Assembly (NCBI RefSeq): GCF_001552615.1
Contig: NZ_BCRN01000002.1
Location: 402,301 to 466,300 of the forward strand
DNA from: Millisia brevis NBRC 105863
GTDB lineage: Bacteria; Actinomycetota; Actinomycetes; Mycobacteriales; Mycobacteriaceae
Length of the DNA stretch: 64,000 nt
Direction of reading: 5' to 3'
Below are positions 27,521 to 40,641 of this stretch, piece by piece (position 1 is the first letter of the stretch; every line of letters starts with the position of its first letter). Made by a program: the position numbers and the translations under genes. Under the pieces are notes generated by a model. The model ran no database searches and was not told the origin of the DNA. It saw only the letters and a program-made list of their open reading frames with translations.

Positions 27521-28855
27521 TCAGGTCCGCCGCGGCGCGCGGGTGAGCACCTCGATCAGCGTGCGGGGCTGGACACCGAGTTCCTTGCGCGCGCGGGCGC
27601 GGTTGACCACGATGCCGATCGCGGCGATCACCCAGATCGGATACTGGGCCAACCAGGCGACCCGGAACGCCTCGAAGGAGTACCCGCCGAAGAGATTCAA
27701 GGTGATGCCCATCGCCAGGATCACCAACAGTGTCGCCAGGAATCCGCCGACGTTGACCACGCCCTGGGCGGTGCCGATCACCGTGGCCGGGTTGAAGTAG
27801 CGGGCGTAGTCGAAACCGATCATCGACCCGGGACCGCCGGCGGTGATGACGGTGACCAGCAGTGCCAACAGCCACAGCGGCGCGGGCTCCGACAGCGACA
27901 GCACCACCGTCCAGATCGCCGCATTGGAGACGACCACCACCAGAACCAGCCACGACCGGTGCATGACGAAGCGTCCGCTGAGCACGCCGAGGATGGGACC
28001 GACCACCACGCCGACCACCACCGACAGGGTCAGCAGGCCGCCCGCCGCGTCGGAGGACAGGCCCTGCCCCTCCACCAGATAGGGCACACCCCACATCAGG
28101 GCGAAGGTGGTGATCGAGAACTGGGTGCCCATATGGGTGAAGAAGGCCAGCTTGGTGCCGGGCCGTCGCCAGACGGTGGCCACCTGCCGGGGCACCCCGC
28201 GCAGCGGCACCCGCGGGTCGGAGTTGCGGGGGATCTCACGCGGCCCGTCGCGCACGATCACGATCACGAGCACCGCCGCCAGGACGGTCAGCGCCGCGGC
28301 GCTGCCGAAGGCGACCGACCAGCCGGGGCCGGCGAGCAGGGCCATCAGCGGCACCGCGGACAGGATCTGGCCGCTCTGCCCGATCAGGCCGCTGACCTGG
28401 GAGATCACCGGGGCACGTCGATCGCCGAACCAGGCGGGTACCAGGCGCAGGACCGAGATGAACGTCATCGCGTCACCCGCGCCGACCAGCACGCGGGCAA
28501 GGTAGGCGGGAGCGAGTTGGTCGGTACCGGCCAGGATCGCCTGCCCGATCGCCATGACCACCGCGCCGATCGCGATCATCACCCGCGGTCCGACCCGGTC
28601 GAGCAGCAGGCCCGACGGGATCTGCATACCCGCGTAGAGGGCGACCTGCAGGACGACGAAGCCGGACAGGACGGCGGGGTCGACGGCGAACCGCTCCCCC
28701 GCCTCGATGCCGGCCACTCCGAAGGAGCTGCGGTTGAGGACGGCGACGATGTAGGCGAAGACGCCGATACTCCACACCAGCCAGGCGCCCTTGGCCGTGC
28801 CGGATGCGCTGACACGGCGACCGGTGGAAACCTTCGCGGTCGGCTGCTCAGTCAT
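27521..28855 (-). CDS. MFS transporter, nitrate/sugar-phosphate-like, substrate unknown
   Basis: The 444-residue protein has 12 hydrophobic spans and the inter-helix motif LLLDRVGPR (motif A region) between spans 2 and 3. Sequences such as LVPAWFGDRRAPVISQVSGLIGQSGQ are typical of the ACS/NarK-related branch of the major facilitator superfamily. The direction of transport and substrate are not predictable. ATG 28855 is the first start of the domain. It lies 81 bases downstream of an aldo-keto reductase gene on the same strand and 109 bases upstream of ftsK. Confidence 0.85.
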   Translation of the reverse strand: MTEQPTAKVSTGRRVSASGTAKGAWLVWSIGVFAYIVAVLNRSSFGVAGIEAGERFAVDPAVLSGFVVLQVALYAGMQIPSGLLLDRVGPRVMIAIGAVVMAIGQAILAGTDQLAPAYLARVLVGAGDAMTFISVLRLVPAWFGDRRAPVISQVSGLIGQSGQILSAVPLMALLAGPGWSVAFGSAAALTVLAAVLVIVIVRDGPREIPRNSDPRVPLRGVPRQVATVWRRPGTKLAFFTHMGTQFSITTFALMWGVPYLVEGQGLSSDAAGGLLTLSVVVGVVVGPILGVLSGRFVMHRSWLVLVVVVSNAAIWTVVLSLSEPAPLWLLALLVTVITAGGPGSMIGFDYARYFNPATVIGTAQGVVNVGGFLATLLVILAMGITLNLFGGYSFEAFRVAWLAQYPIWVIAAIGIVVNRARARKELGVQPRTLIEVLTRAPRRT

Positions 28856-28936
28856 CGGTCACGTCGCTATCGACTCGCACGGCGATCCGCCCGCCGGCTA
28901 CCCGGGGGCGAGGGTGTCGATACCGACCGGTGCCGG

Positions 28937-29941
28937 TCACTCCCGACCGGCGGAAACCCAGGTCGGGTCCGCCGATCGATTGCCGATGACCTGCTCCGCC
29001 AGTCCGTCGAGGCGGTCGACCTGTTCGTCGGTCAGCTCGACCGCGACGGCGGCGGCGTTCTCCTCGACCCGCTGCGGGTGCCGGGTGCCCGGGATCGGCA
29101 CCGACACGACACCGAGACGACGGGCGACGGCGGCGAGCCACGCGAGGGCGACCTGCGGGGTGGTGGCGTTCGCTTCCGCCGCGACTGCCCGCACCTCCTT
29201 GCGCAGGGTCAGGTTGTGGGCGATCGCGTCGGCGCCGAAGCGCGGGAAGTGTGCCCGCATATCTCCGCCGACGATCTGATCCGGGTCGAAGGCGTCGCTG
29301 AGCAGCCCGCGGCTCACCGGCGAGTAGGGCACGAATCCGACGCCGAGTTCGGCGGCCGCCGGGACCACGGCGCGTTCGACATCGCGGGAGAAGATGCTCC
29401 ATTCGGACTGGACCGCCGCGATCGGGTGGACGGCGTGGGCGCGCCGCAGTTCGTCCGCGGTCACCTCGGACAGGCCGAGGTAGCGCACCTTGCCCTCGGC
29501 GACCAGTTGCGCCATCGCCCCGACGGTGTCCTCGATCGGCACCGACAGGTCCACCCGATGCAGGTAGTAGAGGTCGACGTGGTCGACGCCGAGCCGGCCC
29601 AACGAGGCCTCGAGGTAGGGCCGCACCGAATCCGGATGTCCGTCGATGCTCCGCCCGGCCCCCGGGGTGCCGCGGGAGAGCCCGAACTTGGTGGCCAACT
29701 GCACCTCGTCGCGGCGGTCGCGCAGCACGCGGCCGACCAACTCCTCGCTGTGGCCCTCGCCGTACACGTTGGCGGTGTCGATGAAGGTGATGCCGATGTC
29801 GATCGCGCGCGCGAGCGTGTGGAGCGCGGCCTCGTCGGAGATCGGTCCGTAGACGGGGGTCAGGGACATCGCGCCGTAGCCCTGGGCGCTGACGGTCAGC
29901 CCGGGGGCGAGGTCAACGGTGGGCATCGGGACGGCGGTCAT
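28937..29941 (-). CDS. aldo-keto reductase
   Basis: The 334-residue TIM-barrel oxidoreductase has a complete catalytic tetrad: Asp and Tyr in FIDTANVYGEGHSEELVG, Lys in LATKFGLSRG and His in YYLHRVD. NADPH-binding sequence VSVPIPGTRHPQRVEENAAA lies near the C-terminus. It belongs to the YakC/AKR13-like group that reduces aldehydes and ketones. ATG 29941 with CAGGAGCG upstream is preferred to the ATG at 29968. The substrate is unknown. It is divergent from the SRPBCC gene at 30164 across a 222-base promoter region in which I see only a weak TATTGT element. Confidence 0.9.
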   Translation of the reverse strand: MTAVPMPTVDLAPGLTVSAQGYGAMSLTPVYGPISDEAALHTLARAIDIGITFIDTANVYGEGHSEELVGRVLRDRRDEVQLATKFGLSRGTPGAGRSIDGHPDSVRPYLEASLGRLGVDHVDLYYLHRVDLSVPIEDTVGAMAQLVAEGKVRYLGLSEVTADELRRAHAVHPIAAVQSEWSIFSRDVERAVVPAAAELGVGFVPYSPVSRGLLSDAFDPDQIVGGDMRAHFPRFGADAIAHNLTLRKEVRAVAAEANATTPQVALAWLAAVARRLGVVSVPIPGTRHPQRVEENAAAVAVELTDEQVDRLDGLAEQVIGNRSADPTWVSAGRE

Positions 29942-30163
29942 GGCGGGGCGCTCCTGGGCTGTCGGCATCGACGCCGGTCGTACGGCCGGCGCCGCGGGGA
30001 AACGAACCTCCTCGACGTTACCGCCGTGTGAACCGTCGCTCGAGCGGTGGTTGTGTTGCCGCCGTCACAGTTGGCGGCCTCGGTCGCAATTTCGGTCCGT
30101 ATTGTCGGGCTTTCGGGACGCGAACCCGATTCCGATTCGCTCGAGTCGGAGCAGACTGACCGC

Positions 30164-30652
30164 ATGGCCGATCCTTCGACCGGGACGCCCGTGGTGCCCC
30201 GCATCGCCTCCGCCCACCGAGTGATCGCCGCGCCGGCCGCGGTGATCTTCGACGTTCTCGCCGATCCGAGCCGGCATCCCGCGATCGACGGCAACAACAA
30301 TCTCGCGGGGCCGACCACCGGCCCACGGATCCGTGCGGTCGGCGAGGTGTTCACCGCCGACCTGACCAATGGTGCGACGCGGGAGAACCACGTCGTCGAG
30401 TTCGAGGAGGGGCGGCGGATCGCCTGGTTGCCGTCCGAGCCGGGTTCGACGCCGCCCGGCCACCTGTGGCGCTGGGAGGTCGAGCCGGTCGACGCGACCT
30501 CCAGCCGGGTGGTGCACACCTACGACTGGACATCGCTGACCGACCCGAACAGGGTCGAACGCGCTCGCGCGACGACGGCGGATCGACTGAGCCCTTCGCT
30601 CGACCGGCTCGCCGCCCTCGTCGAAGGCGGCGCGCCGATCGGCTCCGAGTAG
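30164..30652 (+). CDS. SRPBCC (START-like) ligand-binding protein
   Basis: The 162-residue protein matches the polyketide cyclase/dehydrase SRPBCC group. SAHRVIAAPAAVIFDVLADPSRHPAIDG opens the fold, ENHVVEFEEGRRIAWLP and GHLWRWEVEPVDATSSRVVHTYDWT follow, and a C-terminal helix with SPSLDRLAALV closes it. Such proteins bind a hydrophobic ligand; neither ligand nor catalysis can be named. The start at 30164 follows CGGAGCAG. It ends nine bases before the rnj stop, convergent. Confidence 0.8.
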   Translation: MADPSTGTPVVPRIASAHRVIAAPAAVIFDVLADPSRHPAIDGNNNLAGPTTGPRIRAVGEVFTADLTNGATRENHVVEFEEGRRIAWLPSEPGSTPPGHLWRWEVEPVDATSSRVVHTYDWTSLTDPNRVERARATTADRLSPSLDRLAALVEGGAPIGSE

Positions 30653-30661
30653 CGGCCGGGT

Positions 30662-33366
<2,705 letters not shown>

Positions 33367-33621
33367 TCAGGCTACCGGGTGCGGGTGACGTCGAATGCTC
33401 GACCTGCCGCGTCGCGGCCGGTAGTCGGCTATTCGACCGCTTTTCGGGCGCCGCGCGAGGTCCGCAGCCGATGTCGGGCAGCGGCGGCGCGGTAGTGTCC
33501 GACCCGTACCTTCCACGCGCGCGATGAGGTGAATTGATGACGGTCCGAGCGACGGCTGCCGACTCCGGTCGACCTGCCACCACGCACACCACGACCCCAT
33601 CACTACCGAGGAGTACCTCTC

Positions 33622-34368
33622 GTGGAGCTTCCACGCATCTTCACCATCCGCGAACGTAACCACCGCATCCACAACCCCTTCACCCCGGAGAAGTTCGCCA
33701 CCCTGGGGGCGGCACTACGACTGCCGGCCGGCTCCACCGTTCTCGACCTGGCCTCCGGCTCGGGCGAGATGCTCTGCACCTGGGCCCGCGAGCACGGCTT
33801 CACCGGCACGGGCGTCGACATCAGCACCCTGTTCACCGAGCAGGCGCGCGCTCGCGCGGTCGAACTCGGAGTCGCCGACCGGGTGGCCTTCGTCCACGAC
33901 GACGCCGCCGGTTACGTGTCGGACCAGCCGGTCGATCTGGCCGCCTGCGTCGGCGCCACCTGGATCGGTGGCGGCGTGCCCGGCACCGTCGAGCTGCTGA
34001 CCCGCAGCCTGCGTCCCGGCGGGATGATGCTGGTCGGCGAGCCCTATTGGCGGCGCGCGGTGCCCGACGAGGAGACCGCACGGGCCTGCCTGGCGAGCGG
34101 CTCGGCCGACTTCCTGCTCCTGCCGGAGCTGATCGAACAGTTCGGCGACCTCGGCTGCGATGTCGTCGAGATGGTGCTGGCCGATCAGGACAGTTGGGAT
34201 CGCTACCAGGCGGCCCAGTGGCTCACCATGCGCCGCTGGCTGGACGCGAATCCCGACGACGAGATGGCCGGCGAGATCCGAATCGAGCTGACCGTCGAAC
34301 CCGCCAGGTATGCGCGCTACCAGCGTGAATACCTCGGCTGGGGAGTCTTCGCGCTGATGCGACGCTGA
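33622..34368 (+). CDS. class I SAM-dependent methyltransferase, target unknown
   Basis: The 248-residue protein has a Rossmann methyltransferase domain with motif I VLDLASGSGEMLCTWA (about residue 40), VDISTLFTEQARARA (motif II) and LRPGGMMLVGEPYW (post-motif). The C-terminal third with DQDSWDRYQAAQWLTMRRWL resembles small-molecule methyltransferases. GTG 33622 has GAGGAG upstream. The substrate cannot be told. A strong hairpin 22 bases after the stop ends the transcript, so it appears monocistronic. Confidence 0.85.
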   Translation: MELPRIFTIRERNHRIHNPFTPEKFATLGAALRLPAGSTVLDLASGSGEMLCTWAREHGFTGTGVDISTLFTEQARARAVELGVADRVAFVHDDAAGYVSDQPVDLAACVGATWIGGGVPGTVELLTRSLRPGGMMLVGEPYWRRAVPDEETARACLASGSADFLLLPELIEQFGDLGCDVVEMVLADQDSWDRYQAAQWLTMRRWLDANPDDEMAGEIRIELTVEPARYARYQREYLGWGVFALMRR

Positions 34369-34390
34369 CGACCCGATAGGAACGAACCGA

Positions 34391-34426
34391 CGCGGGTCCG
34401 GGTGGCAGCTGCCGCCCGGGCCCGCG
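34391..34426 (+). terminator. terminator of the methyltransferase gene
   Basis: The 36-base near-perfect palindrome pairs CGCGGGTCCGGGTGGCAG with CTGCCGCCCGGGCCCGCG, including two positions that would be G·U in RNA, and is followed by TTGT. It lies 22 bases after the stop codon at 34368. Confidence 0.75.
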
Positions 34427-34504
34427 TTGTCGTCATGCCGCCGCCACCGAAGATGCCAACCCGACGTCACCCTTCGCCGAATTGACACCCGAAGGACGTT
34501 GCGC

Positions 34505-34535
34505 GGCGTCAGATATGACGCCACACTGGCGTCAT
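34505..34535 (+). promoter_or_regulatory. three-half-site operator over the start of the HicB-like gene
   Basis: GGCGTCA (34505–34511), TGACGCC (34516–34522) and TGGCGTCA (34527–34534) alternate in direction. They form two overlapping palindromes, the second being ATGACGCCA-CAC-TGGCGTCAT (34515–34535), which includes the first bases of the ATG. A TATGAC −10-like element lies within it (34514–34519). A ribbon-helix-helix protein encoded just downstream is the natural candidate to bind it. Confidence 0.65.
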
Positions 34536-35208
34536 GGACCTCACACCGCATATCGAACGCCTTCTGGCCGATGTCGCCGCCGCCGCATCGTTGGGTGACG
34601 ACGAGACCAAGCGAGTGGTCGCCGCGCTCGGCCGCCCCACCGAATCCGCCGCCCGCATCATGCTGATCGGCGCCCTGTCCGAGTTCGCCCGCGAGGTCGA
34701 GGAGACCACCGGCACCGGGGTCGGCATCCGCATCGACGGCGACCGGGTCGATGTCGATCCGCGCGACCGCTCCGACCGTGAGGAGCCGCGCGAGGAGGCG
34801 CCGCCGACCTTCGAGGACATGACCGGCGATATCTCCCGGGTCACCCTGCGCCTGGTCGAGCAGATCAAGGCGCGCGCCGAGGAGGCCGCCGCGCAGAACG
34901 GCGTCTCGCTCAACTCGTGGGTCGCCCAGGCCGTCCAGGGCGCGCTGCGCGATCAGTCGAAGTACCGGGAGCGCTACCGCGACTACGGGGACAAGTGGAA
35001 GTCGGGCCGCGACTACTTCCAGGACCTGCACCCGGACGACTTCCGCAGTGGCAACTGGAAGAAGCGCCCGCAGTCGGAGGAGCCGGGCAAGCCGTCCGAC
35101 GCCGCGCCGTCGTCCGAGGACGCGTCGGCACCGGAATCCGCCCCCGAGAGCTCGACCGGGCCCGACACCCGACCCGATGCACCCGACGAGGGCACCGAGC
35201 AGCAGTAG
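34534..35208 (+). CDS. HicB-like/ribbon-helix-helix protein, orphan
   Basis: The 224-residue protein has an N-terminal part of about 75 residues of unknown fold, MDLTPHIERLLADVAAAASLGDDETKRVVAALG. An acidic linker follows. Near residues 108–130 is a HicB-type C-terminal ribbon-helix-helix (VTLRLVEQIKARAEEAAAQN, GVSLNSWVAQAVQGAL), then an aromatic/charged segment and a disordered acidic tail. In mycolata such genes usually precede a DUF4097-type gene; no such partner and no HicA toxin lies beside it here. The ATG at 34534 is embedded in an operator-like palindrome, implying autorepression and a very short leader. Confidence 0.85.
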   Translation: MDLTPHIERLLADVAAAASLGDDETKRVVAALGRPTESAARIMLIGALSEFAREVEETTGTGVGIRIDGDRVDVDPRDRSDREEPREEAPPTFEDMTGDISRVTLRLVEQIKARAEEAAAQNGVSLNSWVAQAVQGALRDQSKYRERYRDYGDKWKSGRDYFQDLHPDDFRSGNWKKRPQSEEPGKPSDAAPSSEDASAPESAPESSTGPDTRPDAPDEGTEQQ

Positions 35209-35241
35209 CGGCGAGGGTGCGACGTCCGAAGATTCGCAGGA

Positions 35242-35280
35242 GAGCGGTACCGCGACAATAATCTCCTCCGCGGTCCGCTC
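35242..35280. terminator. imperfect bidirectional hairpin between convergent genes
   Basis: GAGCGGTACCGCG pairs with CGCGGTCCGCTC, leaving a one-base bulge and a 14-base loop, in the 125-base space between the HicB-like gene and the GIY-YIG gene. Weak but well placed as a shared terminator. Confidence 0.5.
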
Positions 35281-35333
35281 CTGCGGATATTCGGACGCCC
35301 TCCGGCCACGCAGAGGATCGATCCGCTGAGCCG

Positions 35334-35804
35334 CTACCCGGTGCGATTGGCGAAGGGGCGCCTGCCGTACATCGTCACGAAATCGGCGATCATCGACTTC
35401 TCGAGCGCGCGGCCGTCATCGGCCGGCCGCCACGCCACCAACAGGTCGGCGCTGTCGGCGAGTTGCCAGATCATCCGTCCACCCCAATGGCCAACCGCTC
35501 GACCCGACCCATGCCGCCGGTACTCGCTCAGGCGGGTGCGCAGCCCCCGCTTTCCGGACCTGCCGATGTCGGCCTTGCCGATGTAGAGCACCGGCTCCCC
35601 CGGCACCCAGGACTCCTGCAGTTCGGAGACGGACACCGTGGGCTCTTTGCCCTTGAACCGCCCGGCCGGGCTCTGCGGCAGAAACACCGGTGGCGACGAC
35701 GCGGGTCGGGTGACGACGTAGACGCCCGATCCGGTGGGCACATCCCCGGCCGGCAGGTCGGCAAAGGGAACGAAGCCGGTGAAGCCATCCAGCGAGAACG
35801 TCAT
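35334..35804 (-). CDS. GIY-YIG-like domain protein
   Basis: The 156-residue protein reads GSGVYVVTR near residue 28 and VLYIGKADIG near residue 75. These correspond to the two strands of the GIY-YIG nuclease fold (GVYV/LYIG), followed by an arginine-rich helix GLRTRLSEYRRHGSG and a glutamate in ALEKSMIADF. This set matches stand-alone GIY-YIG proteins whose substrate is unknown; nuclease activity is not proven. ATG 35804 precedes TFSLDGFTGFVPFADLP. It is 29 bases downstream of the flavodoxin-like gene on the same strand, so probably in one transcript with dapB. Confidence 0.75.
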   Translation of the reverse strand: MTFSLDGFTGFVPFADLPAGDVPTGSGVYVVTRPASSPPVFLPQSPAGRFKGKEPTVSVSELQESWVPGEPVLYIGKADIGRSGKRGLRTRLSEYRRHGSGRAVGHWGGRMIWQLADSADLLVAWRPADDGRALEKSMIADFVTMYGRRPFANRTG

Positions 35805-35833
35805 CCGTGCAGGATGACCTACCCCCGGCCGAC

Positions 35834-36285
35834 CTATCCCATCAACCCCGCGGCGACCGTGGCGCCCAGGTTCCAGCAGGCCTCGAGGTCGTCTTTGTCC
35901 GGCTTGTTCGATACGACGACGTGGTCGGCGGCCTTGGTCCAGCCGAGGCCCGTGGTGATGATGTCGACCGCCCGCACAGCACCCTCGACGCCCTCGTTGC
36001 CGTGCAGGTACACCCCGAAGGGTCGGCCCCGGGTGGAGTCGAGGATCGGGTAGTAGGCGACGTCGAAGGCGTGTTTGAGAGCCCCGGAGATGTAGCCGAG
36101 GTTGACCGGGGTGCCCAGCAGATAGCCGTCGGCGGCGAGGAAGTCGCTCGCGGTGACCTCGAGCGCCGCGCGGCGGACCAGTTCGACCCCCTCGATCTCC
36201 GGATCGGTCGCCCCGGACACCACAGCCTCGAACATCGCCCGGCAGTGCGGCGACGGGGTGTGGTGGACCAGCAGCAGCCGAGCCA

Positions 36286-36286
<1 letters not shown>
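35834..36286 (-). CDS. flavodoxin/NADPH-dependent FMN reductase family protein (Rv2771c-like)
   Basis: The 150-residue protein has the flavodoxin fold: LLLVHHTPSPHCRAMFEAVVSG (phosphate-binding loop), GYLLGTPVNLGYISGALKHAFDVAYY (isoalloxazine-binding region) and RPFGVYLHGNEGVEGAV. It probably binds FMN and reduces a quinone or similar acceptor; the partner is unknown. Its start overlaps the preceding gene's stop by one base (TGATG). The same order (dapB, membrane TPR protein, flavodoxin) occurs in M. tuberculosis. Confidence 0.87.
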
Positions 36287-37607
<1,321 letters not shown>

Positions 37608-37685
37608 TCACGGGCCGGTGTCGAGCCTATCGACCGACGTCGGCGGGCCCGCGCGAGGGCACGACCTGTGCGCGGAGCGCTTCGG

Positions 37686-38978
37686 TCAGATGCCGGCGAT
37701 CGCGGTGACGCGCCGCGACAGGGAGCGGCCCGCGGCCCGGACGACGGGCCGGTCGTAGCTGACCGTGAGGTCGACATCTCCGGCCGGCTGATCGGCCGCC
37801 GAGCGGGCCAGCAGGGCCACCTCGGTACGGCTGCCGATCGCGACCAGCGCCCATTCGTTGTTGATCGGGTCGCCGTCGCGCGCGCCGGACCAGCGGGCGG
37901 CCGATCCGAACCGGCCGGCGACGCTGCGGTCTTCCTCCGCGCCGATCACCGCGACGAAGGGATGCCGCTCGGCCAGGCGGGCGACGCGCCGCGCGACCCG
38001 ACTCGCCTCGGGCGAGCGGGTATCGACCGCGCAGAGCACGGTCAGCGGATCGCGGGTGTTCTCCATGCCGTCGAGGACGCGGTCGATCGTGCCGATGGAC
38101 CGGTCGGAATCGAAGCGGCTCGACGGGATGACGTCCAACAGCGCGCCCGGCGAGGTCGGCACATGACTATTGCCCTCGGTGATCAACGGGATCGGCTCCG
38201 ACGGCGCCGGGATCAGCGCGGGCAGCGCGCCCGGCGCACCGAGCATCCGACCCTGGCCGTAGCGCGCCCCCAGTTCGATCGCCCGCCGCAGATGGGCGGT
38301 GGTCTCGATCCCCTCGGCGAGCACCGACGCGCCGCTGGACCGGGCGTGCTCGCGCACCAGCGCGGCGATCTCCTCGGCGACCGCGCAGTCCTCGGGTTCC
38401 AGCAGGGAGCGGTCGAGCTTGATGACGTCCGGCTGGATGAGCGGCAACAGCGCCAGGGACTGCGGATTGGACCCGACGTCGTCCAGAGCGATCCCCCAGC
38501 CGTTGCTGCGGGCGGTGTCGACGGCACGCAGCAGCGAACTCGGATCGTCGGTGATCGCCCGCTCGGTCAGCTCGAGGATGATGCGCAGCTCACCGCGGGC
38601 ACGATCGACCACCTCGGCGAAGTCGGTATTCGGCAGCCGCGTATGGCGCAGCGCGTCCGGTTCGACGTTGACGAACAGCGTGTGGCTGCGCCCCAGGTTT
38701 CGTTCCATGGCGCCGGCGACCGCACTGACCCGACAGGCCCAGTCGACCTCGGCCAGCAAACCCTCGGCCCGAGCCGCGGCGAAGACCGCCACCGGATCGA
38801 CCATCGGAGCCGCAGGCCATCTGGCCAACGCCTCGAATCCCACCAGCTCCCGTCGAGGCCCCAACGCGACGATCGGCTGGTACACGGAGCGCACCGAGTC
38901 CGGCCTCCGCGCGACCACGTACGGATCCACGCCGAGGTCGGACGGCTCGGGCAGCACCATCCGTATTCCCCCTGCCAT
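37686..38978 (-). CDS. EAL-domain cyclic-di-GMP phosphodiesterase with C-terminal DICT domain
   Basis: The 430-residue soluble protein has an EAL domain (about residues 25–265): YQPIVALG…FEALARW, FVNVEPD, ILELTERAI, ALDDVGSN, IKLDRSLL and LAEGIET with YGQGRMLG. All metal- and base-binding residues of active enzymes appear kept, so it should cleave c-di-GMP. No GGDEF domain is present. Residues about 290–430 look like a DICT sensory domain (DPINNEWALVAIGSRTEVALLA, DLTVSYDRPVVRAA). ATG 38978 with GGGGGAT upstream is preferred to ATG 39059, which has no binding site. A possible signal for the DICT domain is unknown. Confidence 0.88.
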   Translation of the reverse strand: MAGGIRMVLPEPSDLGVDPYVVARRPDSVRSVYQPIVALGPRRELVGFEALARWPAAPMVDPVAVFAAARAEGLLAEVDWACRVSAVAGAMERNLGRSHTLFVNVEPDALRHTRLPNTDFAEVVDRARGELRIILELTERAITDDPSSLLRAVDTARSNGWGIALDDVGSNPQSLALLPLIQPDVIKLDRSLLEPEDCAVAEEIAALVREHARSSGASVLAEGIETTAHLRRAIELGARYGQGRMLGAPGALPALIPAPSEPIPLITEGNSHVPTSPGALLDVIPSSRFDSDRSIGTIDRVLDGMENTRDPLTVLCAVDTRSPEASRVARRVARLAERHPFVAVIGAEEDRSVAGRFGSAARWSGARDGDPINNEWALVAIGSRTEVALLARSAADQPAGDVDLTVSYDRPVVRAAGRSLSRRVTAIAGI

Positions 38979-39230
38979 CGATATCCCCCGGACGACCGGT
39001 GCGTTCACACGCCCCGACCGGCCCGGTACCGTCGAACCGAAACCTGTTGGGTTCGACATTCGACAGTCCGTTACCGATGATCATACCGTTCCAATGGTCG
39101 GTTTTGCACGCGAATCCGACACCTACCGTCCGGAAGACTCGCTCAACCGCAGTTCAGCGCCCGGGGACGCCGTCGGATTCGGGCCGCTCCTTCGCCGTGC
39201 GAGCCGTGCAGAGGCCTCAACGGCCCACGA

Positions 39231-40583
39231 TCAGGACGAAACGCCCGTGCCGTCGTGGTGTCGGGGAACGACGATCGCGTTGCGCAGCGCGACCGGCAGG
39301 TACCCGCGTCGGCGCGGCCCGATCACGGCGAGCGAGCGCGGTTGGGTGAGGATGCGCCGGGCGACCCGGTCGACCTCGTCGACGGTCACCGACGCGATGT
39401 CCGCGAGCCCCTCGGCGAGGCTGGTATGCCGCGCACCGTCGAGTTCGCGCCGGCCGATGCGGGCCATCCGCGAGTAGGGATCCTCGAGACCGAGGACCAG
39501 GCCGCCGCGCAACGACCCCTTGGCCCGCTGGACCTCGTCCGGGTGGACCCCGTTGGTGACGATGTCCGCGAGCAGGTGGTCGAGCACGGTGACCACCTCG
39601 CGCACATTGTCCGGCCGGCATCCGGCGTAGACGCTGAACAGGCCGGCGTCGGTGAAGGTCTCCACCGAGGAGTACACCGAGTAGGCCAAGCCGCGCCGTT
39701 CGCGAACCTCCTGGAAGGCCCGCGAGCTCAGGCCGCCGCCGATGATCGTGCTGAGCACCGACAGCGCCCGGCGGTCCGGGTCGACGCGACCGGCGGTGGG
39801 CGTCGCGACGACCAGATGGGTCTGTTCGCCGGGCCGGGAGATCGCCGCGCTGGTCGGCGCCATCGTCGGCGGCGGGGGTCGCCGACGCGGGGCGGTGCTC
39901 GGGGCCGCTTCCAGACGATCGGCGAAGAAGCGGCGCGCGGCTCGCACCACCTTGGCGTGATCGATATTTCCGGCGACGGCCAGCACCATCCGGTCGGGCG
40001 TATAGCGCCGGCGGTGGAACGACCGCAGCTGAGCGGCCGTCATCGCGGTGATCGACTCGGTCGAGCCGATGATCGACCGGCCGAGCGGATGCGCACCGAA
40101 GGCCGCCTCGTGCATCAGGTCGCCGACGAGATCCTCCGGATCGTCGTCGCGCATGGCGATCTCCTCGAGCACCACCTGGCGTTCGACCTCGACGTCGACC
40201 GGTCGGCAGCGTCCGCGCAGGACGACATCGGACACCAGATCGATCGCGAGGGTCACGTCCTCGTCGAGGACGTGCGCGTAGAAGCAGGTGTGCTCCTTGG
40301 CGGTGAAGGCGTTGAGCTCACCACCGATCGCGTCCATCACCTCGGCGATGTCGAGCGCGGTGCGCGTCGTGGTCGCCTTGAACAGCAGATGTTCGAGAAA
40401 GTGCGCGGCGCCGGCGAGCGCCGGGCTCTCGTCGCGCGATCCGACGCCGACCCACAGGCCGACCGCCGCGGATCGCACCCCGGGGACCTGCTGGGTGACC
40501 ACCCGCAGACCGCCGGGCAGTTGACTGCGCCGCACGGGCGGTTCGACGGAGGGTTGGTCCGATGAACCGGACCCGGGCACCAT
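39231..40583 (-). CDS. pepR: M16-family zinc peptidase PepR
   Basis: The 450-residue protein is a soluble insulinase/pitrilysin-type protease. The inverted zinc motif HFLEH (about residue 60) and the downstream glutamate in VVLEEIAMRDDDPED are kept. The second, inactive-type half has the conserved GGGLSSRAFQEVRERRGLAYSVYSS. It matches Rv2782c, which also follows pnp. The ATG at 40583 gives a leader of the usual length; a TTG at 40625 is possible. It begins 58 bases after the pnp stop, so it may share its transcript. Confidence 0.92.
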   Translation of the reverse strand: MVPGSGSSDQPSVEPPVRRSQLPGGLRVVTQQVPGVRSAAVGLWVGVGSRDESPALAGAAHFLEHLLFKATTTRTALDIAEVMDAIGGELNAFTAKEHTCFYAHVLDEDVTLAIDLVSDVVLRGRCRPVDVEVERQVVLEEIAMRDDDPEDLVGDLMHEAAFGAHPLGRSIIGSTESITAMTAAQLRSFHRRRYTPDRMVLAVAGNIDHAKVVRAARRFFADRLEAAPSTAPRRRPPPPTMAPTSAAISRPGEQTHLVVATPTAGRVDPDRRALSVLSTIIGGGLSSRAFQEVRERRGLAYSVYSSVETFTDAGLFSVYAGCRPDNVREVVTVLDHLLADIVTNGVHPDEVQRAKGSLRGGLVLGLEDPYSRMARIGRRELDGARHTSLAEGLADIASVTVDEVDRVARRILTQPRSLAVIGPRRRGYLPVALRNAIVVPRHHDGTGVSS

Positions 40584-40641
40584 TGGTGCCCGGGTCCTGG
40601 TCCGCCGTCCGGCTGTGGACGTCAAGAAGCGGCTCGCGTCA

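Noticed and set aside
34505..34535. Attachment site or transposon end
   Set aside because: The repeated half-sites match an operator next to a ribbon-helix-helix gene, and no integrase or transposase is near.
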